A stretch of DNA of 36,738 nt from Planctomycetia bacterium (GTDB taxonomy: Bacteria; Planctomycetota; Planctomycetia; Gemmatales; Gemmataceae). The DNA lies in assembly GCA_005799265.1 (NCBI GenBank), contig SYHD01000143.1, forward strand, positions 1 through 36,738. Direction: 5' to 3'. This document shows positions 8,356 through 17,173 of this stretch, in pieces (within the stretch, counting starts at the first letter, position 1; every line of letters begins with the position of its first letter). The notes below the pieces were generated by a model. The model ran no database searches. It saw nothing but the letters and a program-made list of their open reading frames with translations, and was not told the DNA's origin. Both the position numbers and the translations under genes were made by a program.

Positions 8356-9675
8356 TCACAGTTCCCACCCCTTGCGATACGCACGCCGGACCAGACTCGC
8401 CGCGTCAGCATTCGTGACGCGCAGATTCTCCGCGTCCCATTCGATGCGGCGTCCCAGGCGATACGCGACGTTGCCCAGGTGGTTCGCTTCCGTCAGCCAG
8501 CCCGAATACTCGAAGTCGGCGCTCGTGCGCAGGTCGGTCTTCGCGGCGCGGATCCACTCGGCGTGATGGCTCGTGATCCGCGGCAGCGTCGGGTCCGGGC
8601 GGCGGAAGTTCGCGAAGTCCTTCTCCGGCAATAAGACATGCCGGCCATAGTCGGACAGAAGCATGCCGCGCGCGCCGATGAACAGGCAGCCGTTGGCCCA
8701 CTGCGGGATGCCGTTTTTGCGCCAGATCTCCGGCTTCATGTCGCCCTGATACCACGTGAGACGCACGGCGGGCTGGTTGCCTTGCTGGCGATACTCGTAG
8801 GTCGCGCTCATGGTCGCCGGGGCAAGCTCGCGATGGGCCGGCGGGCCGCTGGCTTCGATTGCGGACGGGGCACGCAGACGCAGGGCCCAGAACGGCAGGT
8901 CGATCCAGTGGCTGCCGAGATCGCTCATGGTGCCGGAGCCGAAGTCCCACCAGCGATACCATTTTGGTCCGGGGACGTAGGTCGTGTGGAAAGCGCGTTC
9001 GGGAGCGGGGCCGAGCCAGAGGTCCCAGTTGAGGCCGCGCGGGATCGGCTGGGCTTCCTTGGGACGCTCGTCGATGCGGACGATGTCGTTGAAGCGTTTG
9101 GCGTCGGCGGCGCTCTGCCTGCCCCAGGCGCGCGCGACCCAGACGTGGACCTCGCGGACGGCGCCGATCGCGTTCGCCTGAATCAGCTCGACGACGGAGC
9201 GATAGTTCGCCTGGGCGTGAATCTGCACGCCCATCTGCGTGGCGACTTTCGTCCGCGCGGCGGTTTCGCGGATGCGCCGCGCTTCCCAAATGCCGTGTGT
9301 GAGCGGCTTCTCGCAGTAAACGTGCTTGTTGTGCCGCAAGGCGAGCATGGTCGCAAAGGCGTGCGTGTGTTCGCAGGTGCTGACGACGACGGCGTCGAAT
9401 TCGCGCTGGTGATCGAAGAGGGTGCGGAAATCGTTGCATTGCCTGGCCTTCGGATGGTCCTTGGCGGCCGCGTCAATGGCGGCCTGGTTGACATCGCAGA
9501 GAGCGACGATGTTCTCGCCGCTGACGGAGCGCAGGTTGGCGCCGCCGCGGCCGCCGCAGCCGATGACGGCGATGTTGAGGCGATTGGGCGAGTTCTGAGC
9601 GCGGATAATGTTGGGCAGCGCGATCGTTGCGGCGCCGGCGGCGAGGAACTTGCGGCGAGTGATCTTGCGACGCAT
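8356..9675 (-). CDS. Gfo/Idh/MocA-family oxidoreductase with Tat signal
   Basis: 439 residues. It opens with a twin-arginine signal ([18 protein letters not shown] at 7-8), then the Rossmann NAD(P) loop VIGCGGRGG (37-45) and the family EKP motif (CEKPLTHG, E122-K123-P124). A C-terminal alpha/beta domain with [21 protein letters not shown] is typical of planctomycete members. These enzymes oxidise or reduce sugars and cyclitols with a tightly bound nicotinamide cofactor; the Tat signal implies export of the folded holoenzyme. AAAGGA lies about 8 bases before ATG 9675. It diverges from nfeD across a 115-base gap. The substrate is unknown. Confidence 0.92.
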   Translation of the reverse strand: MRRKITRRKFLAAGAATIALPNIIRAQNSPNRLNIAVIGCGGRGGANLRSVSGENIVALCDVNQAAIDAAAKDHPKARQCNDFRTLFDHQREFDAVVVSTCEHTHAFATMLALRHNKHVYCEKPLTHGIWEARRIRETAARTKVATQMGVQIHAQANYRSVVELIQANAIGAVREVHVWVARAWGRQSAADAKRFNDIVRIDERPKEAQPIPRGLNWDLWLGPAPERAFHTTYVPGPKWYRWWDFGSGTMSDLGSHWIDLPFWALRLRAPSAIEASGPPAHRELAPATMSATYEYRQQGNQPAVRLTWYQGDMKPEIWRKNGIPQWANGCLFIGARGMLLSDYGRHVLLPEKDFANFRRPDPTLPRITSHHAEWIRAAKTDLRTSADFEYSGWLTEANHLGNVAYRLGRRIEWDAENLRVTNADAASLVRRAYRKGWEL

Positions 9676-9765
9676 GGGAGGGTCCTTTCGGATGGAGTGC
9701 GAGTGTCCATCGATACTAACCGATCGCTTTCGCTCGTGCCAGTATTTCTCCTGATTCCCGACCGC

Positions 9766-9771
9766 TATAAT
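9766..9771 (+). promoter_or_regulatory. Possible -10 element upstream of nfeD
   Basis: A perfect TATAAT lies 20 bases before ATG 9791 in the divergent intergenic region. No good -35 is seen at the right distance, and the leader would be very short. Confidence 0.25.
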
Positions 9772-9790
9772 AACGATAGGCGGTTATCAC

Positions 9791-10495
9791 ATGATTCACC
9801 GTTGCGTTTTGACTCTGCTGCTGGCATCTCTTCTAACGGCCGACGCTCTCGGCCATGAACCGCTCGTTGAACAACGAGAACTGAATTGGATCGAGCGTCT
9901 GCAAGGGGTCCTGCGCAATGGGACGCTCGTTTACGTGCTGCTGATGGTGGGCATTTCCGGCGTAACGTTCGAAATCACCCATCCCGGCGGCTGGGTTCCC
10001 GGCCTCGTCGGCGCGGTCTGTCTGATCTTCGCCTTCTTCGGCATGCAGGTGCTGCCGATCAACTACGTCGGCGTGGCGTTGATCGTCCTGGGTATCTTGA
10101 TGGTCCTCTTGGAAGTGAAAGTACACAGCACCGGCGTCCTGACTGTCGCCGGCCTGGCCTCCTTGGTCGCGGGGTCGGCGTTCCTGGTCGATCCGTCGCA
10201 GGGCGTCGAGCGCGTCCACTGGTTGGCGGTAGCACCGCTGACGATTGCGATCGCCTTGATCATGTCGGTGCTGGTCCACAACGTCGTGCGCGCTCACAAG
10301 GCTGTGGTCCAGACCGGCATGGACAAGATGATCGGCACGCATGCGCGCGTCCAGGGCGATATGAACGGTGAGGGCTTCGTCCTGGTCGCCGGCGAACTCT
10401 GGCGCGCCCGCTGCCGGCAGTCGTTGGAAGACGGCGAAACCGTGCGGATCGAGTCCTACGACGGCCTGACCTTGTACGTCAAACCGATGCCTTGA
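9791..10495 (+). CDS. nfeD: NfeD-like membrane protein
   Basis: 234 residues: signal or first hydrophobic segment (1-22), four or five hydrophobic stretches (about 45-165), then a soluble C-terminal OB-fold-like domain (about 175-234) with GTHARVQGDMNGEGFVLVAGELWRA, the NfeD_C pattern. EITHPGGWVPG after the first membrane segment is the classic NfeD signature. It lacks the N-terminal ClpP-like serine-protease domain of the long form, so it is a truncated-type NfeD. The slipin gene follows after 15 bases; NfeD/stomatin pairs are widely conserved and thought to cooperate in membrane-protein quality control. Confidence 0.9.
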   Translation: MIHRCVLTLLLASLLTADALGHEPLVEQRELNWIERLQGVLRNGTLVYVLLMVGISGVTFEITHPGGWVPGLVGAVCLIFAFFGMQVLPINYVGVALIVLGILMVLLEVKVHSTGVLTVAGLASLVAGSAFLVDPSQGVERVHWLAVAPLTIAIALIMSVLVHNVVRAHKAVVQTGMDKMIGTHARVQGDMNGEGFVLVAGELWRARCRQSLEDGETVRIESYDGLTLYVKPMP

Positions 10496-10510
10496 ATCGA
10501 GGAAAATACC

Positions 10511-11269
10511 ATGGAAATCGCTCTCGGCGTCTTGATCGTCTTCGTGCTGCTCGCGCTCTATCTGTTGAGTAGTCTGCGCATCCTCAATGAATACGAACGG
10601 GCGGTCATCTTTCGTCTGGGGCGCGTCTTGCCGGCGCCGAAGGGGCCGGGGTTGTTCATCTTGTACTGGCCCATCGACAGCATGGTACGTGTGGACTTGC
10701 GCATCGTCACGCGCGTCGTCGAGCCGCAGGACGTGATCACGCGCGACAACGTCTCGATCAAGGTCAACGCGGTCTTGTATTTTCGCGTCGTCGAGCCGAT
10801 GAAGTCGGTGCTGCAAGTGGAGAACTATCTGCACGCGACCTCGCAGGTCGCCTTGACGACGCTGCGCAGCACGGTCGGGCAGGCGGAGCTGGACGAGCTA
10901 CTCTCCGAGCGCGATCGGCTCAATCGCAAACTGCAGGAGATCATCGACGGGCACACGGAGCCGTGGGGCGTCAAGGTCTCCACGGTCGAAGTCAAAGACG
11001 TCGATTTGCCCGAGCGCATGCAGCGGGCGATGGCGCGACAGGCGGAAGCCGAGCGAGAACGGCGCGCCAAGGTCATCAATGCCGAGGGCGAGTTCCAGGC
11101 CGCCGAGAAGCTGAAGCAAGCCGCAGAGATCATGACGCCTTATCCGATGGCGCTGCAGATGCGTTTTTTGCAGGCGCTCGCGGAAGTGGCGACCGAGAAC
11201 AACTCGACGATCGTCTTCCCGTTGCCGCTCGATTTGTTGAAGCCGTTCCTGGGCGAGAAAAAAAACTGA
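10511..11269 (+). CDS. Slipin / stomatin-like SPFH-domain protein
   Basis: 252 residues. One N-terminal membrane hairpin (about 3-22) is followed by an SPFH domain: [53 protein letters not shown] charged coiled-coil region ([30 protein letters not shown], given here only as about 176-205) then leads to a C-terminal oligomerisation segment ending [15 protein letters not shown]. This matches the slipin family, partners of NfeD in membrane microdomains. It forms an operon with the upstream nfeD-like gene. The palindrome at 11281-11344 closes the unit. Confidence 0.94.
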   Translation: MEIALGVLIVFVLLALYLLSSLRILNEYERAVIFRLGRVLPAPKGPGLFILYWPIDSMVRVDLRIVTRVVEPQDVITRDNVSIKVNAVLYFRVVEPMKSVLQVENYLHATSQVALTTLRSTVGQAELDELLSERDRLNRKLQEIIDGHTEPWGVKVSTVEVKDVDLPERMQRAMARQAEAERERRAKVINAEGEFQAAEKLKQAAEIMTPYPMALQMRFLQALAEVATENNSTIVFPLPLDLLKPFLGEKKN

Positions 11270-11280
11270 GTCGCGATAAA

Positions 11281-11344
11281 ACAAGTCTCACGCAAAGGCG
11301 CAAAGAAATTCGGCATGTTCTTTGCGCCTTTGCGTGAGACTTGT
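11281..11344. repeat. Palindromic repeat family B, copy 1
   Basis: Perfect 27-base arms, with cores CTCACGCAAAGGCGCAAAG and CTTTGCGCCTTTGCGTGAG, surround a 10-base loop between slipin and the RidA-like gene. The same core recurs at 13405-13525. The hairpin could end the slipin transcript. Confidence 0.9.
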
Positions 11345-11374
11345 TGAATTCGCTTCCTCGAATTGGAGTAACTC

Positions 11375-11818
11375 ATGGGCGCAGAACAAAAAGCCAAAGA
11401 CCTCGGCATCGCGTTTCCCAAGAAGGACAAAGGCTACCTCAACCTGTGCGTGCGCACCGGCAATCTCTTGATGACGTCCGGGCACGTCAGCGACATGAAG
11501 GGCAAGCTCGGCGCGGGCCTGAGCGTCGAGCAAGGCGTGCAGGCGGCGCGGGAATGCGCCGTCAAGATTTTGCAATCGGTGCACGACATGCACGGCACGC
11601 TCGACGGCTTGCGCGTCCTGAAGCTGCTCGGCTGCGTCAACTCGACGCTTGAATTCACCGATCAACATCTCGTCGTAAACGGGGCGTCGGACCTCTTCCA
11701 TCAGCTCTTCGGCAAAGACGATCTCGGCTACCACGCCCGCAGCGCGCTGGGGTTCGCGGCTCTTCCGACCGGGGCAGCCGTGGAAGTGGAGGCGATCTTC
11801 GAGATCATGGGTTCGTAA
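11375..11818 (+). CDS. RidA/YjgF-family protein
   Basis: 147 residues, close to the YjgF-like endoribonuclease/chorismate-mutase-like subgroup (PF14588) that is slightly longer than classic RidA. Seen: LCVRTGNLLMTSGHVSDMKGKLG, AARECAVKILQSVHDMHGTLDGL, VLKLLGCVNSTLEF, and a C-terminal ARSALGFAALPTGAAVEVEAIFE that matches the RidA strand with P-G-A-V-E-E. RidA proteins hydrolyse reactive enamine/imine intermediates; the arginine typical of true RidA is replaced by SALGFAALPTG context here, so function is uncertain. GGAG lies 7 bases before ATG 11375. Confidence 0.85.
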   Translation: MGAEQKAKDLGIAFPKKDKGYLNLCVRTGNLLMTSGHVSDMKGKLGAGLSVEQGVQAARECAVKILQSVHDMHGTLDGLRVLKLLGCVNSTLEFTDQHLVVNGASDLFHQLFGKDDLGYHARSALGFAALPTGAAVEVEAIFEIMGS

Positions 11819-11877
11819 TCATGGCCGCTTTCGGCGTGGCATGCGCATGTGGAGGGTTGCGCGCCTCGGCTCTCCGT

Positions 11878-13287
11878 TTACGCCACGATTTGCCGAACGA
11901 TTTGCCCGCGGCTTAATGGAATCGGCCGATTAAGCGTGTCATGCATCTCACTATCGGGCGCGTGTCCCAGGCAATGGAAGATGGTCGCCGTCAGATCCTC
12001 GGGGCGCACGCGGCCGTCGCGCGGTTGGGCGCCAATGCGGTCCGACGCGCCATGCACCGTCCCGCCGCGAATGCCCGCGCCCGCCAGAGCCACGCTGAAG
12101 ACCGGGCCCCAGTGATCCCGGCCGCGCCTGGCGTTGAAACGCGGCGTACGGCCGAACTCCGCCATGCACACCACTAACGTATCGTCCAGCATGCCGCGCT
12201 GCGACAGATCGTCGAGCAAAGCAGAGAACGCTTGATCCATTGGCGGCATCAGCACGTTGCGCATGCGTTCCGGTTCGTTGGCGTGCGTGTCCCACACCGG
12301 GGCGTCGCTCGGCTCGCCGGGCCCACGATACCAGTTGACCTGCACCAGCGACACGCCCGCTTCGACCAACCGCCGCGACAACAGCACGCTCTGCCCGAAT
12401 GGACTGCGGCCATAGCGATCGCGCGTGGTAACCGGCTCGCGCGCCAGATCGAAGGCGTGCCCGGCGCGCGCCGAGCGCAGCATGTCAAACGCTTGTTGCG
12501 TCTGACGGTCGTAGCGATCCAGGTGGCGATCGGCTGTGTCGATGCTGCGATTGACGGCGTCGAGCAAGCGTTGACGGTCCTCCAGCCGGCCCGACGGCAG
12601 GTCCGCGGACAGGCTGAACTCGCTGACGCGCATCGACGCATCCCCCGGCACGCATTGCAATAGCCACGGATCGGCAGTCATGCCCAGGAAGCCTGAGTCC
12701 TGCCCCGGCCAAACGCTGCCATCGGAGTTGAAGATGCGCTGCGGCAAGCGCATCGCCGCTGGCACCGAACCGGCGTTGCCGCGCACGCGCTGCACAATTG
12801 CGCCCAGCGTGGGCCAATTGTTCGGCGCGCCGGGATTGGCGTTCTCGCTGTTCATCGGCTGATGCGCCATCCCCGTCATCATGTAATAGCCGCTCGACGA
12901 ATGCGCGTTGTCGCCGGTGGACATCGCACGTAGAATCGCGATCTTGTCCATGCGCTCGGCAAGTCGCGGCATCAGCTCGCAGACTTGAATGCCCGGCACG
13001 TTGGTCGCGATGGGGCCAAACGGACCGCGCACGTCGTCGGGCGCGTCGGGCTTGGGATCCCAGGTCGAATGTTGTGGCGGCCCGCCCATCAGGAAGAGCA
13101 CGATGCATGATTTGGGACGGGCATTCTCCCCTCGCCCCTTGGGGGAGAGGGGTTGGGGGTGAGGGGTTTGAGCGCGCAGCGTCGCGGGAAGCGTCAAGCC
13201 GAGCAGGCCGAGACCGCCGACGTGCAGCATCTCGCGGCGCGTCAAGCGATCGCACAGTTTCGGCCCATTCGTGCAGAGGCGGAACAT
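11878..13287 (-). CDS. DUF1501 Tat-exported protein (sulfatase/alkaline-phosphatase-like fold)
   Basis: 469 residues from ATG 13287, which has AGGAG 8 bases upstream. An N-terminal twin-arginine signal (LTRREMLHVGGLGLLGLTLP, RR at 17-18) precedes LFLMGGPPQHSTWDPKP and GPFGPIATNVPGIQVCELMPRLA. Further DUF1501 hallmarks are GDNAHSSSGYYMMTG, WDTHANE, VVCMAEFGRTPRFN and GRDHWG. DUF1501 (PF07394) is greatly expanded in Planctomycetes and often sits next to DUF1549/DUF1553 genes; no such neighbour is seen here. The biochemical function of the family is unproven. Residues about 42-54 (PHPQPLSPKGRGE) translate a family A repeat inserted just behind the signal peptide. Any upstream in-frame extension is not credible. 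Confidence 0.92.
   Translation of the reverse strand: MFRLCTNGPKLCDRLTRREMLHVGGLGLLGLTLPATLRAQTPHPQPLSPKGRGENARPKSCIVLFLMGGPPQHSTWDPKPDAPDDVRGPFGPIATNVPGIQVCELMPRLAERMDKIAILRAMSTGDNAHSSSGYYMMTGMAHQPMNSENANPGAPNNWPTLGAIVQRVRGNAGSVPAAMRLPQRIFNSDGSVWPGQDSGFLGMTADPWLLQCVPGDASMRVSEFSLSADLPSGRLEDRQRLLDAVNRSIDTADRHLDRYDRQTQQAFDMLRSARAGHAFDLAREPVTTRDRYGRSPFGQSVLLSRRLVEAGVSLVQVNWYRGPGEPSDAPVWDTHANEPERMRNVLMPPMDQAFSALLDDLSQRGMLDDTLVVCMAEFGRTPRFNARRGRDHWGPVFSVALAGAGIRGGTVHGASDRIGAQPRDGRVRPEDLTATIFHCLGHAPDSEMHDTLNRPIPLSRGQIVRQIVA
13126..13166. repeat. Palindromic repeat family A, copy 2 (inside DUF1501)
   Basis: CTCCCCTCGCCCCTTGGGGG, then AGAGGGGTTGGGGGTGAGGGG, lies in frame within the DUF1501 gene and adds a Pro/Gly/Arg-rich peptide immediately after the Tat signal. 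Confidence 0.85.
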
Positions 13288-13314
13288 CGCATGGTCTCCT
13301 GAAACGATATCAAA

Positions 13315-13342
13315 AGTATAACCGCCGGTTCGGGTGCGCCAA
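13315..13342 (-). promoter_or_regulatory. Candidate sigma-70 promoter of the DUF1501 gene
   Basis: On the reverse strand TTGGCG, a 16-base spacer and TATACT end about 28 bases before ATG 13287. The match is plausible but not perfect. Confidence 0.35.
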
Positions 13343-13404
13343 GCTCTATTCCTGCCTCGCTTCATTCGAGGGTGTGCCCGCGGATTCCGGCACGATGTCA
13401 AAAT

Positions 13405-13525
13405 AACCTCACGCAAAGGCGCAAAGGCGCAAAGAATGTTGGACATTGACACGTTGATGGCTGAGAGAGCTGCCACCACCGAGTCATCCTGTTTTCTTTG
13501 CGCCTTTGCGCCTTTGCGTGAGGTT
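13405..13525. repeat. Palindromic repeat family B, copy 2
   Basis: Perfect 32-base arms (13405-13436 and 13494-13525, built on CGCAAAGG / CCTTTGCG units) enclose a 57-base loop. Compared with copy 1 at 11281-11344 each arm has one extra GGCGCAAA unit. It separates the DUF1501 gene from the phage head genes. Confidence 0.9.
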
Positions 13526-13564
13526 GATTGGGATCGGCGAATTCCGGAGATCGAGGCGGCGCGC

Positions 13565-14377
13565 TCAATCGATGCGCCCGCGCGCCTTGCTCCAGGCCTG
13601 TTCACACGAGGATTGCAGCCACGCATCGACGCACGGCGAATCGAGCAATCGTTTCGCCGCCGCCTCCAGCGTTTCGATCGGCGTGAACGCAACGCTCGGC
13701 GGCGTCGGCAAACCCAAGACTTCCGCCCACGCGGCCGGCATCGACTTCGACACCGTCTCCACCACCGCGTTTGGCTGCATCGGCAGATAGCAGCAGGCGT
13801 ACTCAACGAGCAGCCATTCCTCGATGATGTAACGCACCGACGCCAGCTCGACGTTCTTCGCGATCTCGTCGGCCGTCGGCGCTCGCAGCTTCAACGGCAG
13901 AAAGCCGATGCTCTTGCCGCGCAGCAAGCCCGCCTTCACCAGCTCGAACGCGAGATCGGGCGGCCAATCGCTCAAGGTCCAGCCGTGCGGCCGCGGCGGA
14001 TAGTGCGTCTTCGCCTTGACACCGCGCTTGTCGCCATCGCGCGCCTTGCGGCGCCAGAGCGATCGGCCCACCGGCGGCTGCTCGTAGGCGTGATTGAGCG
14101 TGACGATCGGGTTGAGCTGAAAGTGCGAATCGTCCATGCCGCTCGCCAGGACGACGTCGCCGAGCCGATCCGGCGTCTCCTCGGTGATCCACGACACGTC
14201 GGCGCGTTCGCCTGGCTGTAGCTCCGATACGCCGCGCTCGAACGAATGCCGCCGCAGCGTGAAGGCGTCCTCGCGCGGCAACGCGCGCAATCGTTCCTCG
14301 AGCACTTTTGCCTGGGTGTCCTTCATGGGGACGCCGAAGGGACCTTCGGTGTCGAAGTGGGATTTCAGGAAGTTCAT
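13565..14377 (-). CDS. HK97-family prohead protease
   Basis: 270 residues, longer than many phage proheads proteases (about 150-250). The fold signature is present: GERADVSWITEETPDRLGDVV strands, the catalytic histidine in TLNHAYEQPPVG (H96) and the catalytic serine in GKSIGFLPL (S156). The closing LLVEYACCYLPMQPNA matches the 'L-E-S-V-PAN' strand of the U35/HK97 protease family. Such enzymes process capsid and scaffold proteins during head maturation. GGAG lies 8 bases before ATG 14377. It is the last gene of the module; no major capsid gene follows, although capsid normally comes next. The C-terminal 60 residues may contain scaffold-like sequence. Confidence 0.85.
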   Translation of the reverse strand: MNFLKSHFDTEGPFGVPMKDTQAKVLEERLRALPREDAFTLRRHSFERGVSELQPGERADVSWITEETPDRLGDVVLASGMDDSHFQLNPIVTLNHAYEQPPVGRSLWRRKARDGDKRGVKAKTHYPPRPHGWTLSDWPPDLAFELVKAGLLRGKSIGFLPLKLRAPTADEIAKNVELASVRYIIEEWLLVEYACCYLPMQPNAVVETVSKSMPAAWAEVLGLPTPPSVAFTPIETLEAAAKRLLDSPCVDAWLQSSCEQAWSKARGRID

Positions 14378-14407
14378 GATGATGCTCCAGAAGATTGCCG
14401 CTTGCGG

Positions 14408-15664
14408 CTAAACAGGTTTGTCGCCCCACGCGACGGCTGGCAGCCCGCGCGACGCGCGCACTTCATTGATCGTGCGCACGCCGTGGCGCAGGTCTGACTG
14501 TTCTTGCTGCAGGAGGAACTGCTGATTCGCCGGCGTCGGATCGGGCGAATGGAAGAACAGCCGGCCGGTCGGATCGTACAGCGGGATGAGTTGTTCGTTG
14601 AGCTTCTCATCGCGGCGGCGCAGGCGCGGCAGAATGGCGAGCGTCTTGTGCAGATGATCGGCCGCCTGCATGTTCGCGAGGTTGGTCTCGCCGGTCAGGA
14701 AGGGGAGCGGGATGTGAAACGCGTTGGCGATGTCTTCCTTCGTCGCCTTCATGTCCGCCAAGGCCGCGAGATCGCCCATCGATTGCGACAGGAGCGTGAC
14801 CGACATCGCCGAGTCCGCGATCAACGCCCTGCCCTGCCCGCCGCGCACGAATTTTTCGTGCCACAGTTTTTCCAGACGGGCGCGTTCGTCCGGGTTGATC
14901 GACTCCGCCGGCGTGAGCACGACGCTCGGCAGGCCGGTGTTGTCGTAGATACTGCGTTTCATCGCGGCATATTCCGAGGCGAGGGCGGCTTGCTCGAAGC
15001 AGGCGCGCAACGGACTCAGGCCGGCGGTGTAGGGATCGCGCGGATCGGGAAAGCGGAAGTGGACGATGCGCTCCGGCGCGAACCGCTGCACCTGCTGGCC
15101 GTGGTACTCGTAGTAATCGACCAGCCGCGTACTGTCGGCCGAGCGCTTCGGCGTGACGAGATGCGCGGGCAAGATCCAGATCGCGCCGGGGATGTTTAAG
15201 AGCGGATCGAAGTCGAGCAGCCAGTAGGCGCTGCCGGCGGTTTCGAGCGAAAGTTCGCTGCCTTCCCATAGATCGAAACTATTGTGCACCGGATTGACCT
15301 GGCGAAACAACGTCAAGAGCGGATGATCGACGACCTCCTCGACACGCTGGCGCGCAAGCATCGGCTGGGCAGCGCGCAGACGCAGCAGCGGCGCCGGTTC
15401 GAGCGGGCGTGTCGCACAGCGTGGGGGCGCCTGCGCTTTGCCGGTCGTCACGTAGAGCCTGGGCGGGAACGACGCGCACACCGAGGCGTTGATCGACGCA
15501 CACGTCCACGCGGTGTTCTTGAGTTCCGCGAGCAGCTCCGACGCGGACGGCGGCTGGCGCCGGCGGTAGGCATCGATGAAGCTGGATGTCGAGGATGGAA
15601 TGAGGGAGGCCGGCGCGGTCTTGCGCATGAGCCAGCGTGCGAGACGGTGCAGGAGAGTTTGCAT
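14408..15664 (-). CDS. Phage portal protein, HK97 family
   Basis: 418 residues, the usual length for PF04860 portals. Recognised segments: INASVCASFPPRLYV at the clip/wing start, HPLLTLFRQVNP, WEGSELSLETAGSAYWLL, ILPAHLVTP, ERIVHFRFPDPRDPYTAGLSPL, and the long helix region MKATKEDIANAFHIPLPFLTGE with NLANMQAADH. Portals form the dodecameric channel through which terminase packages DNA. The gene lies 141 bases behind terminase and 30 bases ahead of the protease, on the same strand and in the normal head-module order. No strong ribosome site is seen before ATG 15664. The reading frame is intact. Confidence 0.88.
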   Translation of the reverse strand: MQTLLHRLARWLMRKTAPASLIPSSTSSFIDAYRRRQPPSASELLAELKNTAWTCASINASVCASFPPRLYVTTGKAQAPPRCATRPLEPAPLLRLRAAQPMLARQRVEEVVDHPLLTLFRQVNPVHNSFDLWEGSELSLETAGSAYWLLDFDPLLNIPGAIWILPAHLVTPKRSADSTRLVDYYEYHGQQVQRFAPERIVHFRFPDPRDPYTAGLSPLRACFEQAALASEYAAMKRSIYDNTGLPSVVLTPAESINPDERARLEKLWHEKFVRGGQGRALIADSAMSVTLLSQSMGDLAALADMKATKEDIANAFHIPLPFLTGETNLANMQAADHLHKTLAILPRLRRRDEKLNEQLIPLYDPTGRLFFHSPDPTPANQQFLLQQEQSDLRHGVRTINEVRASRGLPAVAWGDKPV

Positions 15665-15805
15665 GGAAGTGAGCGCTCAAGGTGAATAGGGGAATCCAAG
15701 CCCACGGGCGACAAAGGAACCTGCGGGATGAATGACTCATCCGTGATTGGTGAGTGGATGGTAACATGATCCAACGCGATCGTGCAAAGTCAGTTGCGAT
15801 ATCGG

Positions 15806-17113
15806 TCAGAGCGAAGTCCACAACCCCTCGTCGTCGCCGGGATCGGGCCTCTTGACCGTCGGGCTGCTGACCGCCGCCGGTTGCCGGCTGATGCGCGACA
15901 CCAGATAACGCAACGCCGCCAGCGCGTGGTTGTAGGAGTCGATCGGGTTCTCGCCCAGTTCGGCGCGTTCCGCGGGCGTCGGATAGCGATAGAGCCGTGC
16001 TTCGCCGATCAAGTTGACGCAACGGGGCGACACCTTCAATCGGCCGGTGCGAATGCGCGCAGTGACCAGGGCAATGCCGCGGCGGATGTTGTTGTCGCCC
16101 TTGCGTACGCTCAGGCCGGCGCGGCGCAATTCTTCGATCTCGGTGCGCCCCGCGGGATCGGCGTACCACATGATCTCGCGCGGCAGCGCGGCCGCGTGAT
16201 CCGACAGCGGCGTCTCGCGCAGATAGCGTTCGTGCAGAATCCACAGCACGTCGTCCGCGTCGAGCACGCCCCAGATTGCGGCAAACGGATTTCGCCAACC
16301 GAAGTCGATGCCGCCGACATGCAAGGATGAAGGCGGAAGGATGAAGGATGAAAATAAATGCGATTCATCCTTCATCCTTCCGCCTTCATCCTTGCAATCC
16401 AGAACCACCTGTCCAAATTCAGGGAATACCAGCCCCTCCATCGTCGTGAAGACGCCGTTGTATTCCTGATCGACCCACGCTTGGCCCAGGGCGCGCGTCT
16501 CCTCGGCGATAAACTCGGGCAGAATGCGCGGGCACTGCGCCCACGGAATGTGGATGCGCCGCCACGTACCGCTGCCGACCCATTCCTCGTGAAACCAGCC
16601 GCGCTGACCGAACGGAGTTGACAGGGCGAGGAGTTGACCCTGACTCACCGCGAGCATGGGCCGCACCGAGCGATAAAGGTCATCGGGCACACGCGACGCC
16701 TCGTCGAGAATCAACAGATCGACGCCGGAGAAGGAGCGGATCGTCTCCTCGCGTCCCGGCAACGCGACGAGCCGCGCGCCGGTGGACAGTTCGAGTTCGC
16801 TCTGGTTCGACTTGATGGACGGAATCGGTTGCCCGAGCGCTTGATAGGCGTGAATCACCTTGCGAAACAGCTCATGGCTCTGGCGTTCCGACGGCGCGAC
16901 AAGCAATACCAGAGCGCCAGGCTTCGTCAGCAACCGCGTGAGAGCGAGGGCGGCGACGGTCGTCGATTTGCCGGTCTGGCGGGCGCAGTTCAGGAGGAGG
17001 TACGATTCGCGTGAGAGGAGCAGATCGCGCTGCCACGGATCGGGCGTCAGGTCTTGAGCCCGCAACACGAGCGATGGGTCGAGCAACAGGGCCAAGGAGC
17101 GATGTGGGTTCAC
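15806..17113 (-). CDS. Phage large terminase subunit
   Basis: 435 residues from GTG 17113. The ATPase domain has Walker A ARQTGKST (44-51), Walker B VDLLILDEAS (D137, E138) and the coupling motif ALSTP (163-167). The RNase-H-like nuclease domain has three acidic positions: D270 (GGIDFGW), D319 (WYADPAG) and D392 (PIDSYNHA). All catalytic motifs are therefore intact, so the protein could be active in cutting and translocating DNA. Residues about 240-265 at the domain junction translate an inserted palindrome (16320-16396). The start is uncertain: an upstream ATG at 17230 would add 39 residues made partly from a family A repeat, and neither start has a good ribosome site. Confidence 0.86.
   Translation of the reverse strand: MNPHRSLALLLDPSLVLRAQDLTPDPWQRDLLLSRESYLLLNCARQTGKSTTVAALALTRLLTKPGALVLLVAPSERQSHELFRKVIHAYQALGQPIPSIKSNQSELELSTGARLVALPGREETIRSFSGVDLLILDEASRVPDDLYRSVRPMLAVSQGQLLALSTPFGQRGWFHEEWVGSGTWRRIHIPWAQCPRILPEFIAEETRALGQAWVDQEYNGVFTTMEGLVFPEFGQVVLDCKDEGGRMKDESHLFSSFILPPSSLHVGGIDFGWRNPFAAIWGVLDADDVLWILHERYLRETPLSDHAAALPREIMWYADPAGRTEIEELRRAGLSVRKGDNNIRRGIALVTARIRTGRLKVSPRCVNLIGEARLYRYPTPAERAELGENPIDSYNHALAALRYLVSRISRQPAAVSSPTVKRPDPGDDEGLWTSL
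16320..16396. repeat. Palindromic repeat family E inside the terminase gene
   Basis: Perfect 33-base arms (16320-16352 and 16364-16396, GGATGAAGGCGGAAGGATGA-type) flank an 11-base loop. The element is translated in frame at the boundary between the ATPase and nuclease domains of terminase. Confidence 0.92.
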
Positions 17114-17173
17114 ATGGGTCAGCGTATCGCGCTGGCGGCGGGGACGCAAAGTCGGTTGCCGCTTGGCGGATTT

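Noticed and set aside
8638..9858. Long open frame on the + strand opposite the Gfo/Idh gene
   Set aside because: The reverse frame has a Tat signal, Rossmann loop and EKP motif; the + frame is composition-driven and has no domain.
13287..13806. N-terminal extension of the DUF1501 frame across the family B palindrome
   Set aside because: The extension has no coding character, crosses a palindrome and part of the protease gene, and the ATG at 13287 has a good ribosome site and starts the Tat signal.
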